Source of the DNA: Bifidobacterium eulemuris
GTDB taxonomy: Bacteria > Actinomycetota > Actinomycetes > Actinomycetales > Bifidobacteriaceae
Direction of reading: 5' to 3'
Assembly: GCF_014898155.1 (NCBI RefSeq)
Contig: NZ_CP062938.1
Location: forward strand, 1,984,001-2,048,000
Length of the DNA: 64,000 nucleotides
Under the pieces are notes generated by a model. It ran no database searches. It was given only the letters and a program-made list of their open reading frames with translations, and was not told where the DNA came from. The position numbers were made by a program, and so were the translations under genes. Shown piece after piece: positions 23,409-32,923 of the stretch (its first letter is position 1; each line of letters begins with the position of its first letter).

Positions 23409-25429
23409 CGATGCTTTTCGGCAAAAACAAAGTCGTGGACGCCACGTCCAAACCGGGCGTCACATTCAACCGATTCAGCAAGATGACGATCGGATCGCGC
23501 ATCTCCTTCGTGGTCATCGCGCTGCTGGTGTTCTGCGCAATCTTCGCATCCGTGCTGGCACCTCATGATCCGCTGGAAATCACGATGAGCTACCAGGCAC
23601 CCAACGGTGAGCACTGGTTCGGCACCGACAACCTCGGCCGCGACGTGCTCTCCCGCGTGCTCTACGGCGCTCGGTACTCACTGGTCATCGGCTTGTCATC
23701 GATCGCCTTTGCGCTGATCGTCGGCTCGCTGATCGGCGCGCTCGCCGCCGTGACGCGCACTTGGATTTCCGAGCTCATCATGCGTCTCATCGACATCGTG
23801 ATGTCCGTGCCGGGCATCGCCCTGGCCGCCGTGTTCGTCTCGATCCTCGGCCAGTCGATGATCGGCATCATCATCTCCATCGGCGTGCTCTACGTGCCGC
23901 AGATCGCCCGCATCGTAAGGGCGAACATCATCAGCGAGTACGGCAAGGATTATGTGCGCGCGGTGATCGTCTCCGGAGCGCGGGCCCCGTGGATTCTGCT
24001 CAAGCACGTCACGCGCAACATCGCCGCCCCCGTCATGGTGTTCACCACCCTGTCCGTGGCCGACGCGATCGTGTTCGAGGCGTCCCTGAGCTTCATCAAC
24101 GCCGGTATTCCCGAACCCACCCCCACCTGGGGCAACATCCTCTCCTCCGCCAAGGCCGGCGTCATCTTCGGCTACTGGTGGCAGGCGATGTTCCCCGGTC
24201 TGGCGATTATGTTCACCGTGCTGTGCCTCAATATCCTCTCCGAAGGCATCACCGACGCGATGGTGGCGGCGCCCTCCGCCCCGATCGAAAAGGACGACGC
24301 CCAGGCCGAATCCGACCGCAAGGAGGATCTGATCCTTACCGACCCGGTCACGGCCTACCGTGAGCAGGCCGCGTCGCTGGCCGCCTCTCTGGCCTCGCTG
24401 CGAGAGGCCGAGCTCAAGCGCACCGACCGTTTCGAGCCGAACCCGTATTCCAACGCGGCACCGGTCATCGAGGTCAAGGATCTGTGCATCAAATTCCCGC
24501 GCCATGGCGACGTGAATGTGGTGGACCACCTGTCCTTCTCCGTGCGCCCCGGCGAGACGATGGGCCTGGTCGGCGAATCCGGCTGCGGCAAGTCGATCAC
24601 CTCGCTGGCCATCATGGGCCTGCTCGACCCGAAGGCCGAGATCAGCGGCGAGATCCTCTTCGACGGCAAGAATCTTGTGGGCATGAGCCCCAAGGAGCAC
24701 AATGCCCTGCGCGGCCATGAGATCGCCATGGTCTACCAGGACGCGCTCTCCTCGCTCAATCCCTCCATGCTCATCAAGGCGCAGATGAAGCAGCTCACCA
24801 AGCGCGGCGGCACCCGCACCGCCGAGGAGCTGCTCGAACTCGTGGGCCTCGATCCGAAGCGCACGCTGGAATCCTATCCGCACGAGCTGTCGGGCGGCCA
24901 GCGTCAGCGTGTGCTCATCGCCATGGCCCTGACCCGCGACCCCAAGCTCGTCATCGCCGACGAGCCGACCACCGCGCTCGACGTGACCGTGCAGAAGCAG
25001 GTCATCGACCTGCTCAACGAACTGCGCGAGAAGCTCGGCTTCGCGATGGTGTTCGTCAGCCACGACCTGGCGCTCGTCGCCAAGGTGGCGCACTCGATCA
25101 CCGTGATGTACGCCGGCCAGGTCGTCGAACAGGGCTCCACCAAGGAGATCCTCACCGATCCCCGTCATGAGTACACCCGCGGCCTGCTCGGCTCGGTCAC
25201 CTCGATCGAGGCCGGTATGGGACGCCTGCACCAGGTGCCCGGCACGGTGCCCAGCCCGAAGGACTTCCCCAAGGGCGATCGCTTCGCGCCGCGTTCCAGC
25301 CATCCGAACGTGGGCCTGAACACCCATCCGGTGATGACGCGGGTGCCCGGAACGTTCCACTACTATGCCGCGTTGCCCGCCGACGCGGATGTGACGCCGC
25401 TCGCAACCGCCGAAGGAGGTGTCCGATGA
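23405..25429 (+). CDS. Fused ABC permease (DppC type) and ATPase (DppD type)
   Basis: A 674-residue fusion. Residues 1 to about 285 are a DppC/OppC-type permease (ASVLAPHDPLEI, GTDNLGRDVLSRVLYGARYSL, EYGKDYVRAVIVSGARAPWILLKHV as coupling loop). A charged linker (EKDDAQAESDRKEDLILTD) joins an ATPase with Walker A GESGCGKSIT, signature LSGGQRQRV, Walker B LVIADEPTTALD and the oligopeptide-type C-terminal extension. Start is GTG 23405 overlapping the previous stop, or ATG 23411. The stop overlaps the next ATPase gene (ATGA at 25426). Such fusion fixes the stoichiometry of one half of the transporter. Confidence 0.93.
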   Translation: MTMLFGKNKVVDATSKPGVTFNRFSKMTIGSRISFVVIALLVFCAIFASVLAPHDPLEITMSYQAPNGEHWFGTDNLGRDVLSRVLYGARYSLVIGLSSIAFALIVGSLIGALAAVTRTWISELIMRLIDIVMSVPGIALAAVFVSILGQSMIGIIISIGVLYVPQIARIVRANIISEYGKDYVRAVIVSGARAPWILLKHVTRNIAAPVMVFTTLSVADAIVFEASLSFINAGIPEPTPTWGNILSSAKAGVIFGYWWQAMFPGLAIMFTVLCLNILSEGITDAMVAAPSAPIEKDDAQAESDRKEDLILTDPVTAYREQAASLAASLASLREAELKRTDRFEPNPYSNAAPVIEVKDLCIKFPRHGDVNVVDHLSFSVRPGETMGLVGESGCGKSITSLAIMGLLDPKAEISGEILFDGKNLVGMSPKEHNALRGHEIAMVYQDALSSLNPSMLIKAQMKQLTKRGGTRTAEELLELVGLDPKRTLESYPHELSGGQRQRVLIAMALTRDPKLVIADEPTTALDVTVQKQVIDLLNELREKLGFAMVFVSHDLALVAKVAHSITVMYAGQVVEQGSTKEILTDPRHEYTRGLLGSVTSIEAGMGRLHQVPGTVPSPKDFPKGDRFAPRSSHPNVGLNTHPVMTRVPGTFHYYAALPADADVTPLATAEGGVR

Positions 25430-26259
25430 GCGACCATCAAACCCCCATCATCGAGCTCAAAGACGTCGAGGTGGTGTTCACCACCCGCGCCGGGTCGGGA
25501 CTGTTCCACAAGAACAGGATCACCGCGGTCAATAAGGTGAACCTCAAGCTCATGCCCGGCGAGACCATCGGTATCGTGGGCGAGTCCGGCTGCGGCAAGT
25601 CCACCACCGCCAACATCATGTGCGGACTGCAGCAGGCCACCAGTGGCACCGTGATGTTCAAAGGCCGCGATGTGACCCATCGCACCGCCAATGAACGCAT
25701 GGAGATCGGCCGGGTGGTGTCCGTGGTGTTCCAGGATCCGGCGACGGCTCTCAACGCCCGCATGCGCGTGATCGACCAACTCATCGACCCGCTGGCCGTG
25801 CACAAGATCGGCAACAAAGCGGAACGCGACAAGCGCGCCCACGAGCTGATCCGCATGGTGGGACTTCCCAGCTCCGCGCTTGACGCGCTGCCCGGCCAGC
25901 TCTCCGGCGGCCAACGTCAGCGCGTGGCCATCGCCCGGGCTCTTTCGCTCAATCCGGACGCGATCATCGCCGACGAACCCACGTCGGCCCTGGACGTCTC
26001 GGTGCGCGCGCAGATCCTCAACCTGCTCTCCGACCTGAAGAAATCGCTCGGCCTGTCCATGGTGTTCATCAGCCATGACATCCAGACCGTGCGGTACGTC
26101 TCCGACACGATCATCGTGATGAACCACGGCACCATCGTCGAACACGGCGAGGCCCGTCAGGTGCTCACCAATCCTCAGGACGACTACACGAAGACGTTGC
26201 TCGGCGCCGCGCCCTCGCTGCTGCACCCCACCGCCGAGGAATGCCGTCCGATCGCCTGA
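25426..26259 (+). CDS. ABC transporter ATPase (DppF type) of the sialic-acid importer
   Basis: The second nucleotide-binding subunit, 277 residues. Seen: VEVVFTTRAGSGLFHKNRITAVNKVNLKLMPGE typical of DppF/OppF, Walker A GESGCGKSTT, Q-loop VFQDPATALNARM, signature LSGGQRQRVAIARAL, Walker B AIIADEPTSALD and the H-loop FISHD. It pairs with the ATPase half of the preceding fusion. The ATGA overlap makes translation coupled. nanA begins 43 bp after its stop. Confidence 0.94.
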   Translation: MSDHQTPIIELKDVEVVFTTRAGSGLFHKNRITAVNKVNLKLMPGETIGIVGESGCGKSTTANIMCGLQQATSGTVMFKGRDVTHRTANERMEIGRVVSVVFQDPATALNARMRVIDQLIDPLAVHKIGNKAERDKRAHELIRMVGLPSSALDALPGQLSGGQRQRVAIARALSLNPDAIIADEPTSALDVSVRAQILNLLSDLKKSLGLSMVFISHDIQTVRYVSDTIIVMNHGTIVEHGEARQVLTNPQDDYTKTLLGAAPSLLHPTAEECRPIA

Positions 26260-26302
26260 CGCATCAGACACAACCAGACCATCCAACAAAGGAGTGAATA
26301 TT

Positions 26303-27265
26303 ATGACTACACCATTGCGCGGAGTGATCCCCCCGGTCGTCACCCCGCTCACCGCTGCGGGCGATATCGACGTCGCCAGTTTCGAACGCTCGATCAACCG
26401 CATGATCGATGCGGGTGTGGACGGCCTGTTCACACTCGGCTCCTCCGGCGAGGTGGCGTTCAGCACCGATGCCCGCCGCCGCGAGATCATCGAGACGGTG
26501 CTGCGCATCGTCGCCGGCCGTGTGCCCGTGCTCGTGGGCTGCATCGACACCGAAACCAACCGCGTGATCGAACATGCGAAGGCCGCCAAGGAGCTTGGCG
26601 CCGACGCGATCGTCATCACCGCTCCGTTCTACGCGCTGGGCGGTACGGCCGAGGTGGAACGCCACTTCCGTCTGGTCCACGCGGCCGTGCCGGATCTGCC
26701 GTTGTTCGCCTACGACATTCCCGTGTGTGTACACACCAAGCTGCCGGGCGACATGCTCGTGCGTTTAGGCCTCGACGGCGTGCTCGCCGGCGTGAAGGAC
26801 TCGTCGAACGACGATGTGGCCTTCCGTTTTCTGGTGGATGACAATAACAAGGCGGGGCATCCGCTCACGCTGCTCACCGGCCAGGAAGTCGTCGTCGACG
26901 GCGCTTACATGGCCGGCGCCGATGGCTCCGTGCCCGGCTTGGCCAATGTTGAGGCCACCGGATATGTGCGCATGTGGCAGGCGTACGAGCGGGGCGACTG
27001 GAGTGCCGTGCGCGCCGAGCAGGACAAGCTCGCCGCGCTGATGCGCATCGTCACCAGCACGTCGGGTGTGGCCGGATTCGGCGCGGGCGTCGGCGCGTTC
27101 AAAACCGCCATGGCTCTGCTGGGTGTGTTCTCTACGAACCAGATGCCCGAACCGGTGCTGCCACTCAAGGGAGCGAACGTCGAAGCCGTCGCCGCCGTAC
27201 TCACGGAGTGCGGCCTTGAACTGGCCCGCACCCCCGAAGAGGTGAGCGCCTCCACTGAGGCGTAG
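26303..27265 (+). CDS. nanA: N-acetylneuraminate lyase (DHDPS/NAL family)
   Basis: A 320-residue class I aldolase that splits sialic acid into ManNAc and pyruvate. Motifs: LRGVIPPVVTPLT, LFTLGSSGEVAFST (GSSGE loop), the catalytic Tyr in PLFAYDIPVCVH and the Schiff-base Lys in LAGVKDSSND. These are shared with dihydrodipicolinate synthase and other pyruvate aldolases, so the NanA call rests on the flanking nanE/nanK/transporter and GntR genes. AAAGGAG (26288) sets ATG 26303. It is the last gene of the transporter operon, followed by two hairpins. Confidence 0.88.
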   Translation: MTTPLRGVIPPVVTPLTAAGDIDVASFERSINRMIDAGVDGLFTLGSSGEVAFSTDARRREIIETVLRIVAGRVPVLVGCIDTETNRVIEHAKAAKELGADAIVITAPFYALGGTAEVERHFRLVHAAVPDLPLFAYDIPVCVHTKLPGDMLVRLGLDGVLAGVKDSSNDDVAFRFLVDDNNKAGHPLTLLTGQEVVVDGAYMAGADGSVPGLANVEATGYVRMWQAYERGDWSAVRAEQDKLAALMRIVTSTSGVAGFGAGVGAFKTAMALLGVFSTNQMPEPVLPLKGANVEAVAAVLTECGLELARTPEEVSASTEA

Positions 27266-27290
27266 CCTCAAGGCTATGCCTGAACACCTT

Positions 27291-27387
27291 CCGTTGTTCG
27301 GCGTGTGATCGATCGCAAGCCGAACAACGGATCCATTTCTCATTATTCATTGCGCAAGTGGGGCGGAACCGTAAGGTTCCGCCCCAC
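27291..27387. terminator. Two successive hairpins between convergent nanA and nanR
   Basis: The first hairpin has perfect 12-bp arms CCGTTGTTCGGC (27291–27302) and its complement (27319–27330) and is followed by a T-rich stretch (CATTTCTCATTATTCATT). The second has perfect 13-bp arms GTGGGGCGGAACC (27358–27370) around GTAA. Neither has a long T run, but together they lie between two converging stop codons and probably end both transcripts. Confidence 0.75.
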
Positions 27388-27408
27388 GTGTTGGTGTTGG
27401 CGCGATTC

Positions 27409-28221
27409 TTACTTCTGCAGTTCGGATTTCAGAATCGACTCGATGGGTTCGTAATGGTCGATCACGGCCTGACGATAGCCTTCCACATCACCGGCGATGG
27501 CGGTGTGGAGCATCCGAATATGCGCGTCCGCGGTTTTGTCGAGCTCCTGGCTCACCGGCAGTCCGAGCTGGGGCAGCACGGCCATATGCACCACCCACAG
27601 CCCCCGCACGAGCTGCTTGGCGATGGAGTTGTCCAACGCGTCCAGAACGCCCATATGGAATTCGATGTCCTGCGCCAGGAACGTCTCGCCTTGGGCGGCC
27701 ATACGCGACATCTCCCGCGCCAGCTTCTCCAATTCGGGCTGCTCGGTGCCTTTGAGACTGGCCACCACTTCGTCGGCGCAGCCCATATCGAGGAATCGGC
27801 GCATTTGCACCACATCGTTGAGGTCAGAGAAGTTCTTACCCACCGACACCAGCGACCGGAACGTGAGCGTTTCCATCATCGGATCAAGCGACAGCGAGCC
27901 GACGAACGTGCCCTTGCCATGCTCGACCTTGACGATGTTCAGCGCTTCGAGCTTGCGGATGGCCTCGCGCACTGAGGATCGCGAGGCGCCGATTTTCTCG
28001 CAAAGCATCGTTTCCGTGGGCAGCACGTCGCCCGGTTGCAGATGCTCCTGCAGGATGAAGGAACGGATGGCGTCCATGGTCTCGTCGCAGCGGCTGCGTT
28101 GGTTGGAGGGCGTCGCCGGCTGTTGCTGGGTGAGGGTCGCTAAGCGCGACATCAGGGCCAGCTCCGTTTGGGTGAGCGGCTCGTGGCTCGATGCCGGTGC
28201 GGGGGTGGGGCTGGCTTCCAT
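27409..28221 (-). CDS. nanR: GntR/FadR-family (FCD) regulator, probable NanR
   Basis: A 270-residue regulator. The winged helix-turn-helix is clear: AIRSFILQEHLQPGDVLPTE, TMLCEKIGASRSSVREAIRKLEALNIVKVEHGKGTFVG. The C-terminal FCD ligand domain follows, with metal-type residues (RRFLDMGCADEVV, HMGVLDALDN, HIRMLHTAIAGDVEGYRQAVIDHYEPI). GAAAGGA before the ATG at 28221 decides the start over an upstream ATG at 28251. About 30 N-terminal residues (PTPAPASSHEP) are extra to the family. It is convergent with nanA and by context should repress the two nan units in the absence of sialic acid or a pathway intermediate. Confidence 0.87.
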   Translation of the reverse strand: MEASPTPAPASSHEPLTQTELALMSRLATLTQQQPATPSNQRSRCDETMDAIRSFILQEHLQPGDVLPTETMLCEKIGASRSSVREAIRKLEALNIVKVEHGKGTFVGSLSLDPMMETLTFRSLVSVGKNFSDLNDVVQMRRFLDMGCADEVVASLKGTEQPELEKLAREMSRMAAQGETFLAQDIEFHMGVLDALDNSIAKQLVRGLWVVHMAVLPQLGLPVSQELDKTADAHIRMLHTAIAGDVEGYRQAVIDHYEPIESILKSELQK

Positions 28222-28426
28222 CGTTGTGTTCCTTTCTGATGATCTGCACAACGTTGTCGCGGAGATATCAGGCCGTGTGCCGATCGGCGACGCGGATCAT
28301 GTAAGCGTTGTCAACTCTTCTCTCCACAATAGCCTCTTCATGCGGGTGTGTCGCAGAATATGGCTCATATTGTGCGCAAAGCACCTCTTCTCATCACAAG
28401 CGGCGGGATGCGGTTAAGCTGGAGTC

Positions 28427-29047
28427 ATGTCGAAAGCATCAGTGGAAGCGCGCAAACAGTTGGACCGCATCGTGGCTTTGGGCTATCCGGACGTGGCGGA
28501 TATGAGCGAGGCCGCGTTCCGGGCGCTGGCCATGCCGCTGATCAATGCGCTGGAACATACCGATTTGGGATCGAATATCCTTCTGGTGCCCACGCGCGAG
28601 CTGGTCTCTCCCGAATCGCTGATCGCCAGAACCTCCATCAACCGCATGGCCGGCTTCACCACCATGCCGCCGCGCGATATCGCCAGTTTCCTGCCGCAGG
28701 ACGGTTTCGAGCCGCCGGAGGGGCCGTTCTATCTGGTGGTCGAACCCCATACGGGCACCTGCTATGTGAACCGCGAGCCGGATGTGGCGCGCAAACTCAT
28801 CGACTCCGACGAACGGTTGCCGCTGACCCTGGAGGAGGGGCTGGCCATCGCCACCCAGCATCCCGACTGGCTGGAAGTCAAGAACGGATTCAATCTGCTG
28901 GGATCGCGCTCGGCGGATGGCCGCGTGCCGAGCATCTGGATGAGCCAGAACGCGCCTCGCCTAGGGGCCGTGTGGTCCAATTCGCGCCACACCTGGCTGG
29001 GCAACGCCTTCTGCGTGGCGCGCCGCGGGGTAAGTCTCTTCGGCTAG
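28427..29047 (+). CDS. DUF5701 family protein of unknown function
   Basis: A 206-residue cytoplasmic protein with no signal peptide or membrane helix, which I recognise as the DUF5701 type found in actinobacteria. Segments likely to be conserved: RQLDRIVALGYPDVADMSEAAFRALAMPL, GSNILLVPTRELVSPESLIART, EGPFYLVVEPHTG and HTWLGNAFCVARRGVS. No catalytic signature is evident. The ATG has no Shine–Dalgarno site; TAAGCT ends six bases upstream, so the mRNA is perhaps leaderless. It is read divergently from nanR across 205 bp and is followed by a separate phosphoesterase gene, so context does not give a role. Confidence 0.75.
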   Translation: MSKASVEARKQLDRIVALGYPDVADMSEAAFRALAMPLINALEHTDLGSNILLVPTRELVSPESLIARTSINRMAGFTTMPPRDIASFLPQDGFEPPEGPFYLVVEPHTGTCYVNREPDVARKLIDSDERLPLTLEEGLAIATQHPDWLEVKNGFNLLGSRSADGRVPSIWMSQNAPRLGAVWSNSRHTWLGNAFCVARRGVSLFG

Positions 29048-29079
29048 CGCCGACCGGTTTCGGCGTCTAGAGTGGGACT

Positions 29080-30540
29080 ATGACTTTGCGATTCCGAGAC
29101 AACGGGGTTTTCCGCGTGCTGCAAATGGCCGACGTGCAGGACGGACCGGACGTGCTGCCCGACACGATCCGCATGATACGCGAGGCCATCCGCGCCGCCG
29201 ATCCCGATTTGGTGGTGTTCACCGGCGACCAGATCCGCGGCTATGATCCCGCCTATATCGACACGTTCCTACGCCGCCGCAGCGAGACTCCCGGCGCCCG
29301 GGTGCGCACGGTCACGCTGGTCGAGGCGAAACTGCGCGGCATCCGCCAACGCAACGCGCTGAACGCGAACCTCGAAGCCGCGGGGGAGCCGTCATCCGCG
29401 GACGCCCATGAGACGATTCCGGTCGCCGCTCCCGCGCACAATGCCGCCACGCTCGGCGAACTTATGGATGAGACGCGAGACAAGGTGCGCCGCACATTCG
29501 CCGGATTCCTCGGGCCTGTGGTCGAAGCAGGCGTCCCGTTCGCCGCCACCTACGGCAACCATGACTTCCAATGCGGCATCCTGCCCGACGAACAGGACGA
29601 CATCTACCGTGAGTTCCCCGGTTGCCTCAATCCCGATTTTCCGCGATCCGGCGGGGAGCATGATGCGTTGGCGTTGGAACCCGGCACCTTCGCATTGCCC
29701 ATCGAAGCGTCCGATGGGTCGGGACGCGTGGCGATGAGCGTGATGATGGTCAACTCGGGTGATTACGCGGGAAATCCGGACGAGAACGACGCGCAATACC
29801 CCGCCTATGTGGTCAATTCGCGTGGGTTCGATCTGGCCGATTCCGACGGGTACGGCACGCCCTCTCCCGAGGCGATCGCATGGCTTGGTGACGTGCAGCG
29901 CGCGCTGGGGGAGCGCAACGGTGACGGACTGCCGGTGCCCGCCATCGCCTTCCAGCATATCCCGCCGCAGGAGTTCTACGACTGTCTGACCCAGGTGCCC
30001 GCATGGACCCCGAACGCCGTGGAGGGCGCGCGCGCATTCGCTGGACGCTGCTATGTGCTCAATCGTGACGTGTGCCGCCCGGGCTCCCGCCTGGGTGAGG
30101 CGATCGGCTGCGCGGACGAGAATGTGGGCGAGGTCGAGGCGCTGCGTGAGGCGGGCGGCTACTTCGCGCTGTTCTGCGGGCATGATCACAAGAACTCGTT
30201 CGTCGGTCATGTGCATGGACTGGATCTGGGATACGCGCCCACCTGCGGATTCGAATGCTATGGTCCGAAATCGCGCTACCGCGGCGTGCGTCTGTTCGAG
30301 TTCCATGAGAACGATCCGGCCGCCTACGAGACGCGCATGCTCACATGGGGCGAGTTGGTCGGACGCTATTCGAGCGATGAGGTGCGTGTGTGGTTCGAGG
30401 ACCATTGCATCACCGACGCGATCGGATTGCGCAACGAACTGCGCCGCCCGCAGGTTTTCGCCGCGGTGGCCGGCGTGCTTTCCGTGAGTTTCGCCGCCGT
30501 GGTCCGCGCCATACTCCGCTCCCGTCGCGCCCGCCATTGA
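29080..30540 (+). CDS. Calcineurin-like metallophosphoesterase (Dcr2/PAP-like)
   Basis: A 486-residue protein with the two-metal phosphoesterase motifs: LQMADVQD (motif I, with Gln where His is usual in DxH), VVFTGDQIRGYD (motif II), TYGNHDFQ (motif III), IAFQHIPPQEF (His) and LFCGHDHKNSFVGHVHG (motif V). A Lys/Glu-rich insertion (about residues 65–130) separates motifs II and III. The last 25 residues (VFAAVAGVLSVSFAAVVRAILRSRRARH) form a hydrophobic helix with a basic end, so it may be tail-anchored with the enzyme on the cytoplasmic side. TAGAGT eight bases before the ATG and no ribosome site suggest a leaderless mRNA. Substrate unknown. Confidence 0.85.
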   Translation: MTLRFRDNGVFRVLQMADVQDGPDVLPDTIRMIREAIRAADPDLVVFTGDQIRGYDPAYIDTFLRRRSETPGARVRTVTLVEAKLRGIRQRNALNANLEAAGEPSSADAHETIPVAAPAHNAATLGELMDETRDKVRRTFAGFLGPVVEAGVPFAATYGNHDFQCGILPDEQDDIYREFPGCLNPDFPRSGGEHDALALEPGTFALPIEASDGSGRVAMSVMMVNSGDYAGNPDENDAQYPAYVVNSRGFDLADSDGYGTPSPEAIAWLGDVQRALGERNGDGLPVPAIAFQHIPPQEFYDCLTQVPAWTPNAVEGARAFAGRCYVLNRDVCRPGSRLGEAIGCADENVGEVEALREAGGYFALFCGHDHKNSFVGHVHGLDLGYAPTCGFECYGPKSRYRGVRLFEFHENDPAAYETRMLTWGELVGRYSSDEVRVWFEDHCITDAIGLRNELRRPQVFAAVAGVLSVSFAAVVRAILRSRRARH

Positions 30541-30669
30541 TGCGGTGAGATGTTCGGCGTTGTTTGGGGCCGATGAGCTGTACGATGGGGAGTTACGCAT
30601 GTTTCGTGCGTGTAAACGACCATGGGCCGGCCCGGAAGGCCGGCGCGACGCTCAAGCAAAGGAGGAACG

Positions 30670-32583
30670 ATGGGTCAGGATCAATCGTCGGTGTTTGATC
30701 TCGCGGCGGTCGCTGCGATGTCCAACGGAGGGAACAACGACCCGCTGCTGCCTCCCGCGCGATTCATCGGCGAGCCGCAGAAGCCCAGCGCGATGCCGTA
30801 CAACAAGTACGCGTCCTACAGCCAGCAGATTCCGTTCGACTATCCCGAACGCACATGGCCGGGCAAGAGGCTCGAACGCGCGCCGCGCTGGTGCTCCGTC
30901 GATCTGCGCGACGGCAATCAGGCGCTGGTCAATCCGATGGATTCCGAACGCAAGCTGCGCTTCTGGAACCTGCTCGTCTCCATGGGATACAAGGAGATCG
31001 AAGTCGGCTTCCCCTCCGCCTCCGAGACGGACTACGACTTCATCCGCATGCTGATCGAGCGCGAGCTCATCCCCGACGACGTGACGATCGTGGTGCTCAC
31101 CCAGGCTCGCGAGCATCTGATCCGCAAAACCTACGAGTGCCTTAAGGGCGCCAAGCGCGCCGTGGTGCATTTCTACAACTCCGTCTCCGTGCTGCAGCGC
31201 GAGGTGGTGTTCCGTCTTGACAAGGCCGGCATCAAGAAGCTGGCCACCGACGCGGCCACGCTGTGCAAGGAGCTGGAGGGCGACGCCGAAGGCATCGACC
31301 TGTACTACGAGTATTCGCCGGAATCCTTCACCGGCACCGAGCCGGAATACGCGGTCGAGGTGTGCAATGCGGTGATCGACGTGATCAAGCCGACGCCCGA
31401 GCATCCGATGATCATCAACCTGCCGGCCACCGTGGAGATGACCACGCCGAACGTGTTCGCCGACCAGGTGGAATACGTGTCGAACAATCTCGTCGATCGC
31501 GACGCCGTGGTGCTGTCGCTCCACCCGCACAACGACGAGGGCATGGGCGTGGCCGCCACCGAGCTGGCGCTGCTCGCCGGCGCGGACCGCGTCGAGGGCT
31601 GCCTGCTGGGCAACGGCGAACGTACCGGCAACGTGGATCTGGTGACGCTGGGCCTGAACATGTTCACGCAGGGCATCGATCCGCAGATCGACCTGTCGAA
31701 TGTGCCCGAGATCCGCAAGACGGTGGAATACTGCAACCAGATCAAGATCTCCGAGCGCCACCCCTACGCGGGCAACTTCGTGTTCACCGCGTTCTCCGGC
31801 TCGCATCAGGACGCCATCAAGAAGGGTCTCGAAGCCCGTCAGATGGCCGCCGAACGCGCCGGCGCCGATCTGGACAGCTTCGTATGGCTCGTGCCCTACC
31901 TGCCGATCGACCCGAAGGACATCGGCCGCACCTACGAGGCGATCATCCGCGTCAACTCGCAGTCCGGCAAGGGCGGCATGGCCTACCTGCTCAAAACCAA
32001 CCACAACCTCGACCTGCCGAAGCGCCTGCAGATCGAATTCGACCGCATCGTGCAGAAGTACGCCGACGAGACCAAGCGTGAGGTCAAGGACGAGGATATC
32101 TGGCGTCTCTTCAAGGACGAGTACCTTCCGGTTGAGGAAGGCGGCAAGACGGCCGCCGGTGCCGTGGTGGGCGACGCGGCCGACGAGACGCTGGAGCAGT
32201 GGGGCCGTCTCAAGCTGCTTAAGGTGTCCGTCTCGTCCGGCGAGGATGGCTCCGACACCGTGCTCAAGGTGTCGCTGCTCGACCGCGGCGTGAATATGAG
32301 CGACGACTCGGACGACGTGGTGCGCGAGCTGTCCGGCATCGGCAACGGCCCGATCGCCGCGTTCATCAACGCGGTGAGCAACCTCGGCATCAACGTGTCC
32401 GTGATGGACTACGTGGAGCACACGATGACCGCGAGCACCGACGCCATGGCCGCCTCCTACGTGGAATGCCAGATCGGCGAGGAGCCGGAAAGCGAGATCA
32501 TCTGGGGCGTCGGTATCGACTCCTCGATTATCACCAGCTCGCTCAAGGCGATTATCTCCGCGATCAACCGTTCCGAACGCTGA
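30670..32583 (+). CDS. leuA: 2-isopropylmalate synthase
   Basis: Condenses acetyl-CoA with 2-ketoisovalerate, the first committed step to leucine. At 637 residues it is the long actinobacterial form. Key segments: RAPRWCSVDLRDGNQAL (metal and substrate site), IEVGFPSASETDYDFIR, the metal HxH-type LHPHNDEGMGVAATELAL, and GCLLGNGERTGNVDLVT. A linker region leads to the C-terminal LeuA allosteric domain (LKVSLLDRGVNMSDDSDDVV…). AAAGGAGG just before the ATG is a very strong ribosome site. The 130-bp leader holds two small hairpins (ACGCA/TGCGT near 30600 and GCCGGCC/GGCCGGC at 30626–30644) but no leucine-rich leader peptide. A terminator follows. Confidence 0.96.
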   Translation: MGQDQSSVFDLAAVAAMSNGGNNDPLLPPARFIGEPQKPSAMPYNKYASYSQQIPFDYPERTWPGKRLERAPRWCSVDLRDGNQALVNPMDSERKLRFWNLLVSMGYKEIEVGFPSASETDYDFIRMLIERELIPDDVTIVVLTQAREHLIRKTYECLKGAKRAVVHFYNSVSVLQREVVFRLDKAGIKKLATDAATLCKELEGDAEGIDLYYEYSPESFTGTEPEYAVEVCNAVIDVIKPTPEHPMIINLPATVEMTTPNVFADQVEYVSNNLVDRDAVVLSLHPHNDEGMGVAATELALLAGADRVEGCLLGNGERTGNVDLVTLGLNMFTQGIDPQIDLSNVPEIRKTVEYCNQIKISERHPYAGNFVFTAFSGSHQDAIKKGLEARQMAAERAGADLDSFVWLVPYLPIDPKDIGRTYEAIIRVNSQSGKGGMAYLLKTNHNLDLPKRLQIEFDRIVQKYADETKREVKDEDIWRLFKDEYLPVEEGGKTAAGAVVGDAADETLEQWGRLKLLKVSVSSGEDGSDTVLKVSLLDRGVNMSDDSDDVVRELSGIGNGPIAAFINAVSNLGINVSVMDYVEHTMTASTDAMAASYVECQIGEEPESEIIWGVGIDSSIITSSLKAIISAINRSER

Positions 32584-32644
32584 TTCGCGCGTGACGTGCC
32601 ATGCGTCGGAGACGATTCGTCCGGCGCGTTGGTCCGCATACGAT

Positions 32645-32678
32645 AAGACCCCGAACCTTTCCGTTCGGGGTCTTTTTC
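32645..32678 (+). terminator. Rho-independent terminator of leuA
   Basis: Perfect 12-bp stem AAGACCCCGAAC / GTTCGGGGTCTT with a CTTTCC loop, running into TTTTTCG. The classical form downstream of the leuA stop (62 bp) makes this one of the strongest terminators in the window. Confidence 0.93.
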
Positions 32679-32751
32679 GTTGCGGCTCCTTCTTCGTCGT
32701 TTTGAGTTGGGCCGCAGGGCCAAGGTCTGGTCGGATTCGCCGCCTTGGTTT

Positions 32752-32790
32752 GGGATCCTTCGACTCCGCTTCGCTCCGCTCAGGATGACG
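32752..32790. repeat. Dispersed palindromic repeat (GGATCCTTCGACTCCG…GGATGAC family), copy 1
   Basis: The run begins GGGATCCTTCGACTCCG and ends CCGCTCAGGATGACG. Related copies lie at 46064, 56543 and 61957. Similar words are common in intergenic DNA of many bacteria. The rest of the 32679–32923 gap holds degenerate variants (CATTCCGTTCGGGGGTGAC and CCGTTCCGTTCGGGTGTG) and no gene. Confidence 0.8.
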
Positions 32791-32923
32791 AGCGGGAGGT
32801 CATTCCGTTCGGGGGTGACGACAGGAGGCCGTTCCGTTCGGGTGTGAAGGAGGACGTTCGTGATGGAAGGGCGGTTCCGCTCGGGACGGCTGGATGAAAT
32901 CGGCGATCGGTGCTGGGTGGGCG

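Noticed and set aside
30541..30669. Leucine leader-peptide attenuator before leuA
   Set aside because: The only short frame with a start (MFGVVWGR-like) has no Leu run, and the hairpins lack a terminator T tract.
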